A stretch of 64,000 bases of DNA, from contig NZ_JBFAHM010000003.1 of NCBI RefSeq assembly GCF_040654195.1, positions 186,001 to 250,000 of the forward strand, written 5' to 3'. A program made the position numbers and the translations under genes. The notes under the pieces were generated by a model. It saw only the letters and a program-made list of their open reading frames with translations. It searched no databases and was not told where the DNA came from. Positions 42,116-49,882 of this stretch are shown here, in pieces. Numbering within the stretch: position 1 is the first letter of the stretch; each line of letters begins with the position of its first letter. Origin of the DNA: Hamadaea sp013361475 (GTDB lineage: Bacteria; Actinomycetota; Actinomycetes; Mycobacteriales; Micromonosporaceae).

Positions 42116-43483
42116 ATGCGATATGTCGACAACGTTGTTGACCTGATCGGCGACACCCCGCTGGTCCGGCTGCACAGCGTGACCGAGGGTATTCCGGGCG
42201 GCGGCCCGATCGTGCTGGCGAAGGTCGAGTACCTGAACCCCGGCGGATCGGTGAAGGACCGCATCGCCACGCGGATGATCGACGCCGCCGAGCAGGAAGG
42301 CCTGCTCAAGCCGGGTGGCACGATCGTCGAGCCGACCAGTGGCAACACCGGTGTCGGACTGGCCCTCGTGGCGCAGCGCCGCGGCTACCGCTGCGTGTTC
42401 GTCTGCCCCGACAAGGTCAGCGAGGACAAGCAGAACGTGCTCCGGGCGTACGGGGCCGAGGTCGTGGTGTGCCCGACCGCGGTCGCCCCGGAGGACCCGC
42501 GCTCCTACTACTCGGTCTCCGACCGGCTCGTCCGTGAGATCCCCGGCGCCTGGAAGCCCGACCAGTACTCGAACCCCAACAATCCGCGGTCGCACTACGA
42601 GACGACCGGACCGGAGATCTGGGCGCAGACCGAAGGCCGCATCACGCACTTCGTGGCGGGAGTGGGCACCGGCGGCACCATCTCCGGCGTCGGCCGCTAC
42701 CTCAAGGAGGCCTCGGGCGGCCAGGTGAAGATCATCGGAGCCGACCCCGAGGGCTCGGTCTACTCCGGCGGCACCGGTCGGCCGTACCTGGTCGAGGGCG
42801 TCGGCGAGGACTTCTGGCCGACCACCTACGACAAGAGCGTCTGCGACGAGATCATCGAGGTCACCGACCGCGAGTCGTTCGAGATGACCCGGCGCCTGGC
42901 CCGCGAGGAAGGACTGCTCGTCGGCGGGTCCTGCGGCATGGCGGCGGTCGCGGCGATCAAGGTGGCGCGCTCGGCGCCGGCCGACGCGGTGATCGTGGTG
43001 CTGCTCCCGGACGGCGGCCGCGGCTACCTCTCCAAGCTCTTCAACGACGACTGGATGGCCCGTTACGGCTTCCTCGCGGCGGAGGGCCCGACCGTCGCCG
43101 ACGTGCTCGCGGCCAAGGCCGGCGCGATGCCGTCGCTGGTCCACGTCCATCCGACCGAGACCGTACGCGACGCGATCGACATCATGCGGGAGTACGGGGT
43201 GTCGCAGTTGCCGGTGCTGAAGGCCGAACCGCCGGTGGTGACCGGTGAGGTCGCGGGCTCGATCGCCGAACGCGACCTGCTCGATGCGCTGTTCGCCGGG
43301 CAGGCGCATCTGCACGACATGGTGGACAAGCACACGGCTCCGCCGCTGCCCATGGTCGGTGGCGGCCAGCCGGTCGCCGAGGCGGTCGCGTTGCTGGCCA
43401 AGGCGGACGCCGCGATGGTGCTGGTCGACGGCAAGCCGGCCGGCGTACTGACGAGGCAGGACCTGCTCAACCACCTCGCCTAA
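42116..43483 (+). CDS. cbs: Cystathionine beta-synthase
   Basis: A 455-residue PLP enzyme that joins homocysteine and serine. The PLP lysine is in NPGGSVKDRIATRMID (about residue 44), the phosphate loop is VGTGGTISGVGRYL, and EPTSGNTGVGLALVA is the substrate loop. Two C-terminal CBS domains (about 330-455) may sense an effector such as AdoMet. With metB about 3.2 kb downstream it forms a transsulfuration unit. The start is ATG 42116, probably leaderless. Confidence 0.95.
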   Translation: MRYVDNVVDLIGDTPLVRLHSVTEGIPGGGPIVLAKVEYLNPGGSVKDRIATRMIDAAEQEGLLKPGGTIVEPTSGNTGVGLALVAQRRGYRCVFVCPDKVSEDKQNVLRAYGAEVVVCPTAVAPEDPRSYYSVSDRLVREIPGAWKPDQYSNPNNPRSHYETTGPEIWAQTEGRITHFVAGVGTGGTISGVGRYLKEASGGQVKIIGADPEGSVYSGGTGRPYLVEGVGEDFWPTTYDKSVCDEIIEVTDRESFEMTRRLAREEGLLVGGSCGMAAVAAIKVARSAPADAVIVVLLPDGGRGYLSKLFNDDWMARYGFLAAEGPTVADVLAAKAGAMPSLVHVHPTETVRDAIDIMREYGVSQLPVLKAEPPVVTGEVAGSIAERDLLDALFAGQAHLHDMVDKHTAPPLPMVGGGQPVAEAVALLAKADAAMVLVDGKPAGVLTRQDLLNHLA

Positions 43484-43505
43484 AGAGAGCGCGTCACCGT
43501 TTGGA

Positions 43506-43536
43506 GCGACCCGTGCGCATTGTGCGCGCGGGTCGC
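43506..43536 (+). terminator. Hairpin terminator after cbs
   Basis: GCGACCCGTGCGC (43506-43518) pairs with GCGCGCGGGTCGC (43524-43536) with one mismatch and a 5-base loop. A weak T-run (TTTG) lies four bases beyond. Confidence 0.65.
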
Positions 43537-43617
43537 ACAGTTTGTCCGAGTGTGACGCTTGACCGAGGCGTTGACTTCCATGTCAGGAGCACACCGCTCC
43601 TCCTTGGGGGGGAAGTC

Positions 43618-43998
43618 GTGATCAGCGTCGCCGAACCTTCAAACCGGGCCACCACCGGTGCGTCCGAGATCCTCGACCCGCTGCTCTGGCAGGACGCGCA
43701 GTTCATGCTCGCCCGCCACGCGCCGCGGGACGGGATCGGCACCGACGACGACACCTGTGCCTGGTGCGGCCTGCAATGGCCGTGCCCGCCGAGGCGGCTC
43801 GCCGAGCGCGCCGCGGCCGCGTCGACACGGACCTGGCAGCATGCCTGGACCGCGCGACACGACCTGAACAGCCTCCGCGCGCTGCCGAGCGTGCGGGCGC
43901 AGTCGGGCGGTCGGAACTCCGGCAGCCTGCTCGGACTCGACGCCCCGCGGGTGGACGAGGTCGGACGGGTCCCCGCCAACCGGGCCCTCTTCGACTAG
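43618..43998 (+). CDS. Small cysteine-containing protein of unknown function
   Basis: A 126-residue protein. The only motif is CAWCGLQWPCP (about residues 42-52), a CxxC plus a third cysteine that could bind zinc, followed by RRLAERAAAASTRTW. The start GTG 43618 lies behind a GGGGGGAA Shine-Dalgarno. Earlier starts lack one. A GGAGC/GCTCC hairpin sits about 20 bases upstream. I do not recognise the family. Confidence 0.6.
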   Translation: MISVAEPSNRATTGASEILDPLLWQDAQFMLARHAPRDGIGTDDDTCAWCGLQWPCPPRRLAERAAAASTRTWQHAWTARHDLNSLRALPSVRAQSGGRNSGSLLGLDAPRVDEVGRVPANRALFD

Positions 43999-44187
43999 CC
44001 GAACAACGGGCGTCACGTCCCGCCGGACCGTCCCCCGGCAAGGCGGGACCGAACGTCCGGCATAGCGGCGACGCGCCGTGCCCGCCAGCGCGCGCGTCCC
44101 GCGAACACCCGCCCGTCGCGGTGATCGGCTGCCTCCGCCGATGTCGACGCCTCCGGCCAGGCGTCGCAACCGCGCCGACGCGGGAAA

Positions 44188-44250
44188 GTTGGGCGGGAGT
44201 ACGCGATCAACCGGTTCCCCCGCAGTCCGGTCGCGCTACTCCCGCCCAAC
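44188..44250. terminator. 63-bp inverted repeat after the marR gene
   Basis: GTTGGGCGGGAGTACGCGA (44188-44206) pairs with TCGCGCTACTCCCGCCCAAC (44231-44250), one base bulged, with a 24-base loop. It lies 6 bp beyond the MarR stop and probably ends that transcript. Its size recalls the dispersed palindromes, but its sequence differs. Confidence 0.7.
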
Positions 44251-44255
44251 GCATG

Positions 44256-44747
44256 TCAGCGCTTCTTGGCGGGATTCGCGGGGGTCATCGCCCGGAGTCG
44301 GCCGATCTGCCGTTCCTGGATGCCGATGGCCCGTTCGAAGAAGTCCAGCAGCAGCTTGAGGTCGGCGTCGGAGTAGCCGGCGATGCTGCGGGTCGAGTCC
44401 TCGATCAGGGGCAGCATGACCTGCCAGGCCTGTTCGGCGATCTCGGGCCGGGCTTGGACCACCACCTTCCGGCGGTCGCTCGGGTCGGGCGTACGCGAGA
44501 TGTAGTCGCTTTTCTCCATCCGGTCCAGCATCGCTGTGACGCTGCCCGTGGTGAGTCCGAGTTGGGTGGCCAGCCGCCCCGGCGCGGTCGGGCCCTCCTG
44601 CAGCAGCAGATCCAGGCAGCGCAGGTCGGTGCGGTTCAGGCCGAGGAGCCGGGCGATTTCGTCGTCGCCCTGGTCGACCGCGCGCTGGAAGGCTCTGACC
44701 TGCTCGCCCAGGCGTTGTTCAAGATTCTCCCGAGAATCACTTGACAT
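44256..44747 (-). CDS. MarR-family transcriptional regulator
   Basis: A 163-residue winged-helix protein. The recognition region TAPGRLATQLGLTTGSVTAMLDRMEKSDYI and the wing DPSDRRKVVVQ are typical of MarR. It is divergently transcribed from the gene at 44817 across a 69-bp spacer holding a palindrome, so it probably represses both genes. The C-terminal basic tail (NPAKKR) is unremarkable. Confidence 0.92.
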   Translation of the reverse strand: MSSDSRENLEQRLGEQVRAFQRAVDQGDDEIARLLGLNRTDLRCLDLLLQEGPTAPGRLATQLGLTTGSVTAMLDRMEKSDYISRTPDPSDRRKVVVQARPEIAEQAWQVMLPLIEDSTRSIAGYSDADLKLLLDFFERAIGIQERQIGRLRAMTPANPAKKR

Positions 44748-44777
44748 TCGAGTATCTTGTCCTTCAAGCTATAGGTG

Positions 44778-44792
44778 TCTTGAGAGTCAAGA
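44778..44792. promoter_or_regulatory. Probable MarR operator
   Basis: TCTTGAGAGTCAAGA is a perfect 6-bp inverted repeat around three bases, in the divergent spacer. A second looser site, CTTG-N5-CAAG, lies at 44756-44768. Both are in the position expected for autorepression plus control of the gene at 44817. Confidence 0.6.
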
Positions 44793-44816
44793 TATCAGAA
44801 CGTCAAGGGAGTTGCC

Positions 44817-45281
44817 ATGAACACCACCGTCGCCACCGAGCCCGTCCGCGTCGAGGCCTACTCCGACACCGTGAAGAAGCTGGGCGACTGGACGGCCGCC
44901 AACCGCTTCGAGGTCCGCGGGCGCAGCGGATACGCGCTGCTGGACCTGCGGTCGCCACGGATCGTCGGCGATGTCGAGATCCGGGTCCACGCCTCGCGCT
45001 CCACGATCAAGCTGCTGGTGCCCGAGGACGCCGTGATCGATCAGTGGGACTTGACGTTCCGCGGCCGGGGCACGGTCAAGGACTGGGAGCACACCAAGGG
45101 CACGGGTTCCCGCCGCGTACGCCTCGTCGGCGAGATCGAGAACGGTGAGGTCCGCATCGTCCGGGGCGGCATCGCGATCCTGACGGCGATGTTCTCGCGC
45201 GAGTTCGTCGACGACTGCGTCCGCGCTCACCGTGCGGGCGGGCGGCCGACCGTGCACGACCCCGCCGACACCCACGCCTGA
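44817..45281 (+). CDS. Putative MarR-controlled beta-rich protein of unknown function
   Basis: A 154-residue soluble protein with alternating hydrophobic residues over residues 30-125 (FEVRGRSGYALLDLRSP, VEIRVHASRSTIKLLVP). This resembles the beta-solenoid-like domains of DUF1707/DUF2154-type cell-wall stress proteins. No catalytic motif is seen. The start is ATG 44817 after AGGGAG. Regulation by the divergent MarR is likely. Confidence 0.7.
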   Translation: MNTTVATEPVRVEAYSDTVKKLGDWTAANRFEVRGRSGYALLDLRSPRIVGDVEIRVHASRSTIKLLVPEDAVIDQWDLTFRGRGTVKDWEHTKGTGSRRVRLVGEIENGEVRIVRGGIAILTAMFSREFVDDCVRAHRAGGRPTVHDPADTHA

Positions 45282-45308
45282 CCTCTCTACGCCGACTGCA
45301 TGCGGCCG

Positions 45309-45371
45309 CGCGTTATCCCGGATAACGTCCCCTCGCTCGAGCGGTGAGGGGACGTTTTCGCGGATAACGCG
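45309..45371. repeat. Type B hairpin element (63 bp)
   Basis: Arms 45309-45334 and 45346-45371 (26 bp, three mismatches in the centre) with an 11-base loop. The left arm begins CGCGTTATCCCGGATAACG, identical in its core to the palindromes at 28201-28303, so a palindrome is nested inside the larger hairpin. It lies between convergent genes and could terminate both. Confidence 0.9.
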
Positions 45372-45386
45372 ATCGCGCGCCAGTGC

Positions 45387-45962
45387 CTAGCGTGGGTAGC
45401 GCCCGGAGGCCTGGAGCAGATTGCGCCACGGGTCCGGGTCGTCGGTCGGCGGCGACCATCCCGGGCTCGCCCACATCGGCCAGTCCCGGGTGTGCTCCCG
45501 CAATCGCGCGCACAGGTCGCTCGGCGGTTCGAACCGCACGCTCAAGCCCTGGCAAACGTCGTACGCGTGCAGGATCAGTTCGAGCCCGGCCCGGGGTGGG
45601 AAGTCGGCCGGTCCGCGAACTTCGAGCTGCGGCCGCCGCCAGATCACCGCTCGCGCGTCGGGTTCCGCCGTGCGTACCACGCCGGCCAGAAGGCGCGTCG
45701 AAGTCGCGAGCGCTTCGATGAGGACGGCTGGCGTCGCATCGGGCCCCGGCGTGCCCATCCCGTTCGCCGGATAGCCGTCCAGTTTGCGAGAGGCGAGGAA
45801 GATCGCCGGGGCGAGGACGGTGTCCACTGTGTGGTCGGCGGTCTGGAGGCAGCTCCAGGTCAACCCGCCGGCCGGAGCCGACCAGTCCCGATCGAGCCCG
45901 GTGTTCCAGGCCGTGACCACGAGACCGGTCAGCTCCTCAACATCACCAATCGTGAATGCCAC
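45387..45962 (-). CDS. Maleylpyruvate-isomerase-fold (DinB-like) mycothiol-dependent protein
   Basis: A 191-residue protein of the DinB/MDMPI fold. WSAPAGGLTWSCLQTADHTVD places the first metal-ligand-type histidine near residue 44, and LELILHAYDVCQGL carries a second near residue 133. Family members are often mycothiol-S-transferases, and a mycothiol amidase gene lies in this window. The substrate is unknown. The start is GTG 45962. CACACT followed by six bases could be a leaderless -10. Confidence 0.72.
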   Translation of the reverse strand: MAFTIGDVEELTGLVVTAWNTGLDRDWSAPAGGLTWSCLQTADHTVDTVLAPAIFLASRKLDGYPANGMGTPGPDATPAVLIEALATSTRLLAGVVRTAEPDARAVIWRRPQLEVRGPADFPPRAGLELILHAYDVCQGLSVRFEPPSDLCARLREHTRDWPMWASPGWSPPTDDPDPWRNLLQASGRYPR

Positions 45963-45980
45963 CTGCCCAGTGTGGCTGGG

Positions 45981-46634
45981 TCAGCCGAGCGTGGCGACCC
46001 CGGTCTGGCAGGTCAGCCCGTTCGGGCCGATGCCGCAGTACCCGTCCGGGTTCTTGGCCAGATACTGCTGGTGGTAGTCCTCGGCGAAGAAGTACTGGCC
46101 GAGGGGCGCGATCTCGGTCGTGATGTCGTCGAGACCGGCGGCCTTGACCACCGGCGCGAAGCCGTCCCGCGAGGCCAGCGCCTCGTCGAGCTGCGCCGGG
46201 GTGGTGGCGAGGATCGCCGAGCGGTACTGCGTACCGACGTCGTTGCCCTGGCGCATGCCCTGGGTCGGGTCGTGGTTCTCCCAGAAGACCTTGAGCAACT
46301 GGGCGTAGCTGATCTTGGCCGGGTCGAACACCACCTGGACGACCTCGGTGTGCCCGGTGAACCCGGAACAGACCTCGTCGTAGCTGGGGTTGGTGGTCAG
46401 ACCGCCGGCGTACCCCACCGAGGTGGAGTAGACGCCGTCGAGCTTCCAGAACAGCCGCTCGGCGCCCCAGAAGCAACCCATTCCGAAGACCGCCGTCTCG
46501 AAGCCGGCCGGGAACGGGCCGGTCAACGGCGTACCAAGGACGAAATGGGACGAAGGCACCCGCATCGCCTCGGCGCGACCGGGCAGGGCCTGCTCGGGCG
46601 TGGGAAGGTCGAGCATCTTGCGGCGTAGGAACAT
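45981..46634 (-). CDS. msrA: Peptide methionine (S)-sulfoxide reductase MsrA
   Basis: A 217-residue repair enzyme. The catalytic cysteine lies in FGMGCFWGAERLFW (about 54), and VGYAGG, GHTEVVQVVFDP and FWENHDPTQ are family motifs. The C-terminal GYCGIGPNGLTCQTG offers two recycling cysteines. It carries a 40-residue N-terminal extension typical of longer MsrA forms. The start is ATG 46634 behind a strong GGAGGTG. It is divergent from metB with only 52 bp between starts. Confidence 0.95.
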   Translation of the reverse strand: MFLRRKMLDLPTPEQALPGRAEAMRVPSSHFVLGTPLTGPFPAGFETAVFGMGCFWGAERLFWKLDGVYSTSVGYAGGLTTNPSYDEVCSGFTGHTEVVQVVFDPAKISYAQLLKVFWENHDPTQGMRQGNDVGTQYRSAILATTPAQLDEALASRDGFAPVVKAAGLDDITTEIAPLGQYFFAEDYHQQYLAKNPDGYCGIGPNGLTCQTGVATLG

Positions 46635-46686
46635 GAATTACACCTCCGGTGGCATGAACGCCGGTCGGGTGAGAGAAAATCCCAGC

Positions 46687-47826
46687 ATGTCTTACGGATT
46701 CGAGACGCTCGCCATCCACGCCGGTCAAGAGCCGGACGAGCGGACCGGTGCGGTGATCCCGCCGATCTTCCAGACCTCCACGTACGCCCAGGACGCGGTC
46801 GGCGCGCCCCGGCTGGGCTACGAGTACTCGCGCAGCGGCAACCCGACCCGGGACGCCCTGCAGGAGTGCCTGGCGGCGCTGGAGGGCGGGCGCTACGGGT
46901 TGACCTTCGCCAGCGGCCTCGCCGCGGAGGACACCCTGCTCCGGTCGGCTCTGCGACCGGGGGACCACGTGGTGATCCCCGACGACGCGTACGGCGGCAC
47001 CTATCGGTTGTTCGCCCGGGTGGCGCAGCCCTGGGGCGTACAGTTCACGCCCGCGCGCCTGACCGACGCGGACGCCGTGCGGGCGGCGGTGACCGCGCAG
47101 ACGAAGATGATCTGGGTCGAGACCCCGACGAACCCGCTGCTGGGCGTCGCGGACATCGCCGCGATCGCGGAGATCGCGCGCGAGGTCGGGGCGATCCTGG
47201 TGGTGGACAACACCTTCGCCAGCCCGTATCTCCAGCAGCCGCTGGCGCTCGGCGCGGACGTCGTCGTCCACTCGACCACGAAGTACGTCGGCGGACACTC
47301 CGATGTGGTCGGTGGAGCGCTCGTCCTCAACGACGCGGAGCTGCACGACAAGGCGAAGTTCCACCAGAACGCGATGGGCGCGGTGAACGGTCCGTTCGAC
47401 GCCTGGCTGACGCTGCGCGGGGTGAAGACCCTCGCCGTACGCATGGAGCGCCACTGCGACAACGCGGAGCGGGTCGTCGAGTTCCTCAGTGGACATCCGG
47501 CGGTGACGCAGGTGCTCTATCCGGGGCTGCCGGAGCACGCGAACCATGACGTGGCGGCGAAGCAGATGCGCCGCTTCGGCGGCATGGTGAGCTTCCGCGT
47601 CGGCGATCTCGCGAAGGCCGAGCGGATCTGCAACAGCACCAAGGTTTTCACCCTGGCGGAGTCTTTGGGCGGCATCGAGTCGCTCATCGAGCACCCGGGT
47701 CGGATGACGCACGCCAGCGTCGCGGGCTCGGCCTTGGAGGTCCCGGCCGACCTCGTACGCCTGTCGGTGGGCATCGAGACCCTCGACGACCTGCTGGCCG
47801 ATCTGGACACTGCGCTGAGTGCCTGA
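46687..47826 (+). CDS. metB: Cystathionine gamma-synthase
   Basis: A 379-residue Cys/Met-metabolism PLP enzyme. The PLP lysine is in HSTTKYVGGHSDVVGG (about 198), and YEYSRSGNPTRDALQECLAALEGG and TFASGLAAEDTLL form the cofactor site. SLGGIESLIEHPGRMTH is the family signature. It makes cystathionine from an activated homoserine ester and cysteine. In some actinobacteria the same enzyme acts as gamma-lyase. The start is ATG 46687. With cbs and ilvA nearby the area serves sulfur amino acid and threonine metabolism. Confidence 0.93.
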   Translation: MSYGFETLAIHAGQEPDERTGAVIPPIFQTSTYAQDAVGAPRLGYEYSRSGNPTRDALQECLAALEGGRYGLTFASGLAAEDTLLRSALRPGDHVVIPDDAYGGTYRLFARVAQPWGVQFTPARLTDADAVRAAVTAQTKMIWVETPTNPLLGVADIAAIAEIAREVGAILVVDNTFASPYLQQPLALGADVVVHSTTKYVGGHSDVVGGALVLNDAELHDKAKFHQNAMGAVNGPFDAWLTLRGVKTLAVRMERHCDNAERVVEFLSGHPAVTQVLYPGLPEHANHDVAAKQMRRFGGMVSFRVGDLAKAERICNSTKVFTLAESLGGIESLIEHPGRMTHASVAGSALEVPADLVRLSVGIETLDDLLADLDTALSA

Positions 47827-47883
47827 CGAGTCACTCCTCCCCGGTAGAGTGTGCGCCACGCACTGCTGGGGAGGAGTGGGTAG

Positions 47884-49272
47884 ATGCCCGAGACGTGGGT
47901 CGGCGCGACCGCGAAACAGATCGCGCGCGCGGTGCGTCGCGGTGATGCCTCGGCGACCCAGGTCGTCGCCGATCACCTCGACTACATCCGGGCGAACGAC
48001 GACCAGGTCCACGCCTTCCGCGCCCTGCGCGAGTCGGAGGCCGCCTTCGAGGCGGCCGAGGTCGACGACCAGCCCGACCTCGGTCACCTGCCGCTCGCGG
48101 GCGTTCCGGTCGCGTTGAAGGAGAACACGCCCATCGCGGGCCTGCCGACCTGGCGCGGATCGGCCGCCGCGCGGTCCGAGGTGGCCGAGGCCGATCACGA
48201 GGTGGTACGCCGACTGCGCGGCGCCGGCGCCGTCATCGTGGGCGTGACGCGCATGCCGGAGTTGGGGCTCTGGGCGACCACCGACGACGACTCGGCGGTG
48301 ACCCGCAATCCGTGGAACTTCGAGCGCACCCCGGGCGGATCGTCCGGCGGATCGGCGGCGGCGGTCGCGTCGGGGCTGGTCCCGATCGCGCACGGCAACG
48401 ACGGTCTCGGCTCGATCCGGATTCCCGCGGCGTGCTGCGGACTGGTCGGGCTGAAGCCGGGCCGGGGCGTGGTGCCGGCGCAGTTGGGCCGCGAGGACTG
48501 GTTCGGCCTGGTCGAGCACGGCATCCTCGCCACCACGGTGGCCGACGCGGCCGTCGGGTTCTCCGTGCTCGCTGGGCGCACGCCGGGCAAGCTGGAGCAC
48601 CCGCCACGGCTGCGGGTCGCCGTCTCGCTTCGCTCGCCGGTCGCGGGCACGGCCGCTGACGCGGCCAACCGCGAAGCCGTCTCGACCGCGACCAACCTGC
48701 TCGTCGAGGCGGGTCACGACACCGTCTCGGCCGATCCGGCGTACCCGGTGGGGTTGGGTCTGCGGGGCATGGCCACCTGGTTCGCCGCGGCCTATCGGGA
48801 CGCCGAGGACGCCGGTCTGCTCGACGCCAAGCTCCAGCCACGGTCCCGACGCCACCTGCGGATGGGCCGCTGGGCCTGGAATCGTGGGCTGATCCGTGAG
48901 GAAGACCGCGAAGGTTTCCGGGAGCGGTCGATCGCCTTCTTCGGCGACGGGAACTACGACGTGCTGCTGACCCCGGCGTTGGCGCGTACGCCGTTGCCGG
49001 CCCGCTCCTGGTCCGCCCGGGGCTGGCTGGCCAACGTGACCGCCTGTCTTCGCTTCGCGCCGTACGCCGCGCCCTGGAACGTCGCCGGGCTGCCCGCGTT
49101 GACCGTGCCGGTCGGCGTACGCCCCGACGGGCTGCCCGCCGCGGTTCAGCTCGTCGGCCCGCCCGGCAGCGAGCTGACCCTGCTGGCCATCGCCGGCCAG
49201 TTCGAACTGCTGCACGCGTGGCGTCGGCACGCCCCCGGATTCCCGATCACCGCCCCCGCGCGTACGCGCTGA
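47884..49272 (+). CDS. Amidase signature family hydrolase
   Basis: A 462-residue amidase. The catalytic triad Lys-cisSer-Ser is visible: lysine in VPVALKENTPI (about 79), then TPGGSSGGSAAAVASG and the nucleophile loop DGLGSIRIPAACCG. It has no GatB partner and no signal peptide, so it is probably a stand-alone cytoplasmic amidase or aryl-acylamidase rather than GatA. The start is ATG 47884 with GGGGAGGAG upstream. Confidence 0.9.
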   Translation: MPETWVGATAKQIARAVRRGDASATQVVADHLDYIRANDDQVHAFRALRESEAAFEAAEVDDQPDLGHLPLAGVPVALKENTPIAGLPTWRGSAAARSEVAEADHEVVRRLRGAGAVIVGVTRMPELGLWATTDDDSAVTRNPWNFERTPGGSSGGSAAAVASGLVPIAHGNDGLGSIRIPAACCGLVGLKPGRGVVPAQLGREDWFGLVEHGILATTVADAAVGFSVLAGRTPGKLEHPPRLRVAVSLRSPVAGTAADAANREAVSTATNLLVEAGHDTVSADPAYPVGLGLRGMATWFAAAYRDAEDAGLLDAKLQPRSRRHLRMGRWAWNRGLIREEDREGFRERSIAFFGDGNYDVLLTPALARTPLPARSWSARGWLANVTACLRFAPYAAPWNVAGLPALTVPVGVRPDGLPAAVQLVGPPGSELTLLAIAGQFELLHAWRRHAPGFPITAPARTR

Positions 49273-49294
49273 CCGAAGTGTCGGCGGTGGAGAG

Positions 49295-49802
49295 TCAGAA
49301 CGGGCGGATGACCATCAACAAAGTGATCACCGCGAAGACCAGGAGGACCAGGAGACCGGCGCCCGCCACGCGTCCGGTGATGGCGTCGAGGTGTTCTTTG
49401 AGGCGCAGGTCCTCGGCGGTCGCGGTCAGCGCCGAAGCTTCGGGCTTTGGTCTCGATGACGCCTTCCTCGACCATCCGGGCCGCTTTGCGCAGAGCGGGG
49501 ACGGCGTAGAAGAAGACCAGCGCGAGGGCGACGACGTAGAGCGTCATCGAGATGATCACCCATGGTGTGCGGAACTCGTACTTGCCGTCGCTGCTGAGCA
49601 GAGTGAGGACGCCGAGCAGGGCGGTGAGCACTGTTCCGGCTCCGAAGACGCGGGTCTGGTTCGCAGCCATGCGTACGCCGTCGGCGCTGCGCCGCTGGAT
49701 GGCCCGACGGCCGATGAACGGTGCTGCCATCAGAGGCCCGACCAGCATCACCGCGCTCAAGACGTGCAACGCCTTCAAGAACGTCATCACAAGAAGGATC
49801 AT
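49295..49802 (-). pseudogene. Four-helix membrane protein interrupted by a frameshift
   Basis: The first part reads MTFLKALHVLSAVMLVGPL and continues through three membrane helices to MVEEGVIETKA. The frame then becomes an Arg/Pro-rich shadow. Shifting by one base at about 49436-49452 restores PEASALTATAEDLRLKEH and a final helix VAGAGLLVLLVFAVITLL ending VIRPF and a stop at 49295. So a single-base indel separates two halves of one protein of about 168 residues (DUF2269-like). It could be a true mutation, a sequencing error or, less likely, programmed shifting. The start ATG 49802 is uncertain; 49787 is an alternative. Confidence 0.8.
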
Positions 49803-49882
49803 AAGCAGAAAACCGGGCAATCTACGCGACCAGCGGCGGAGCCGACTGAGCCGGTGGACGGGGGCGGTGCGACGATCAGAGC

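Noticed and set aside
46635..46686. SAM or other riboswitch upstream of metB
   Set aside because: Only 52 bp separate metB from the msrA start, too short for a known methionine-related riboswitch, and no such fold is visible.
45943..49230. A 1095-codon minus-strand frame across metB and the amidase gene
   Set aside because: It is antisense to two well-supported genes and has Arg/Gly/Pro-rich composition with no motif.
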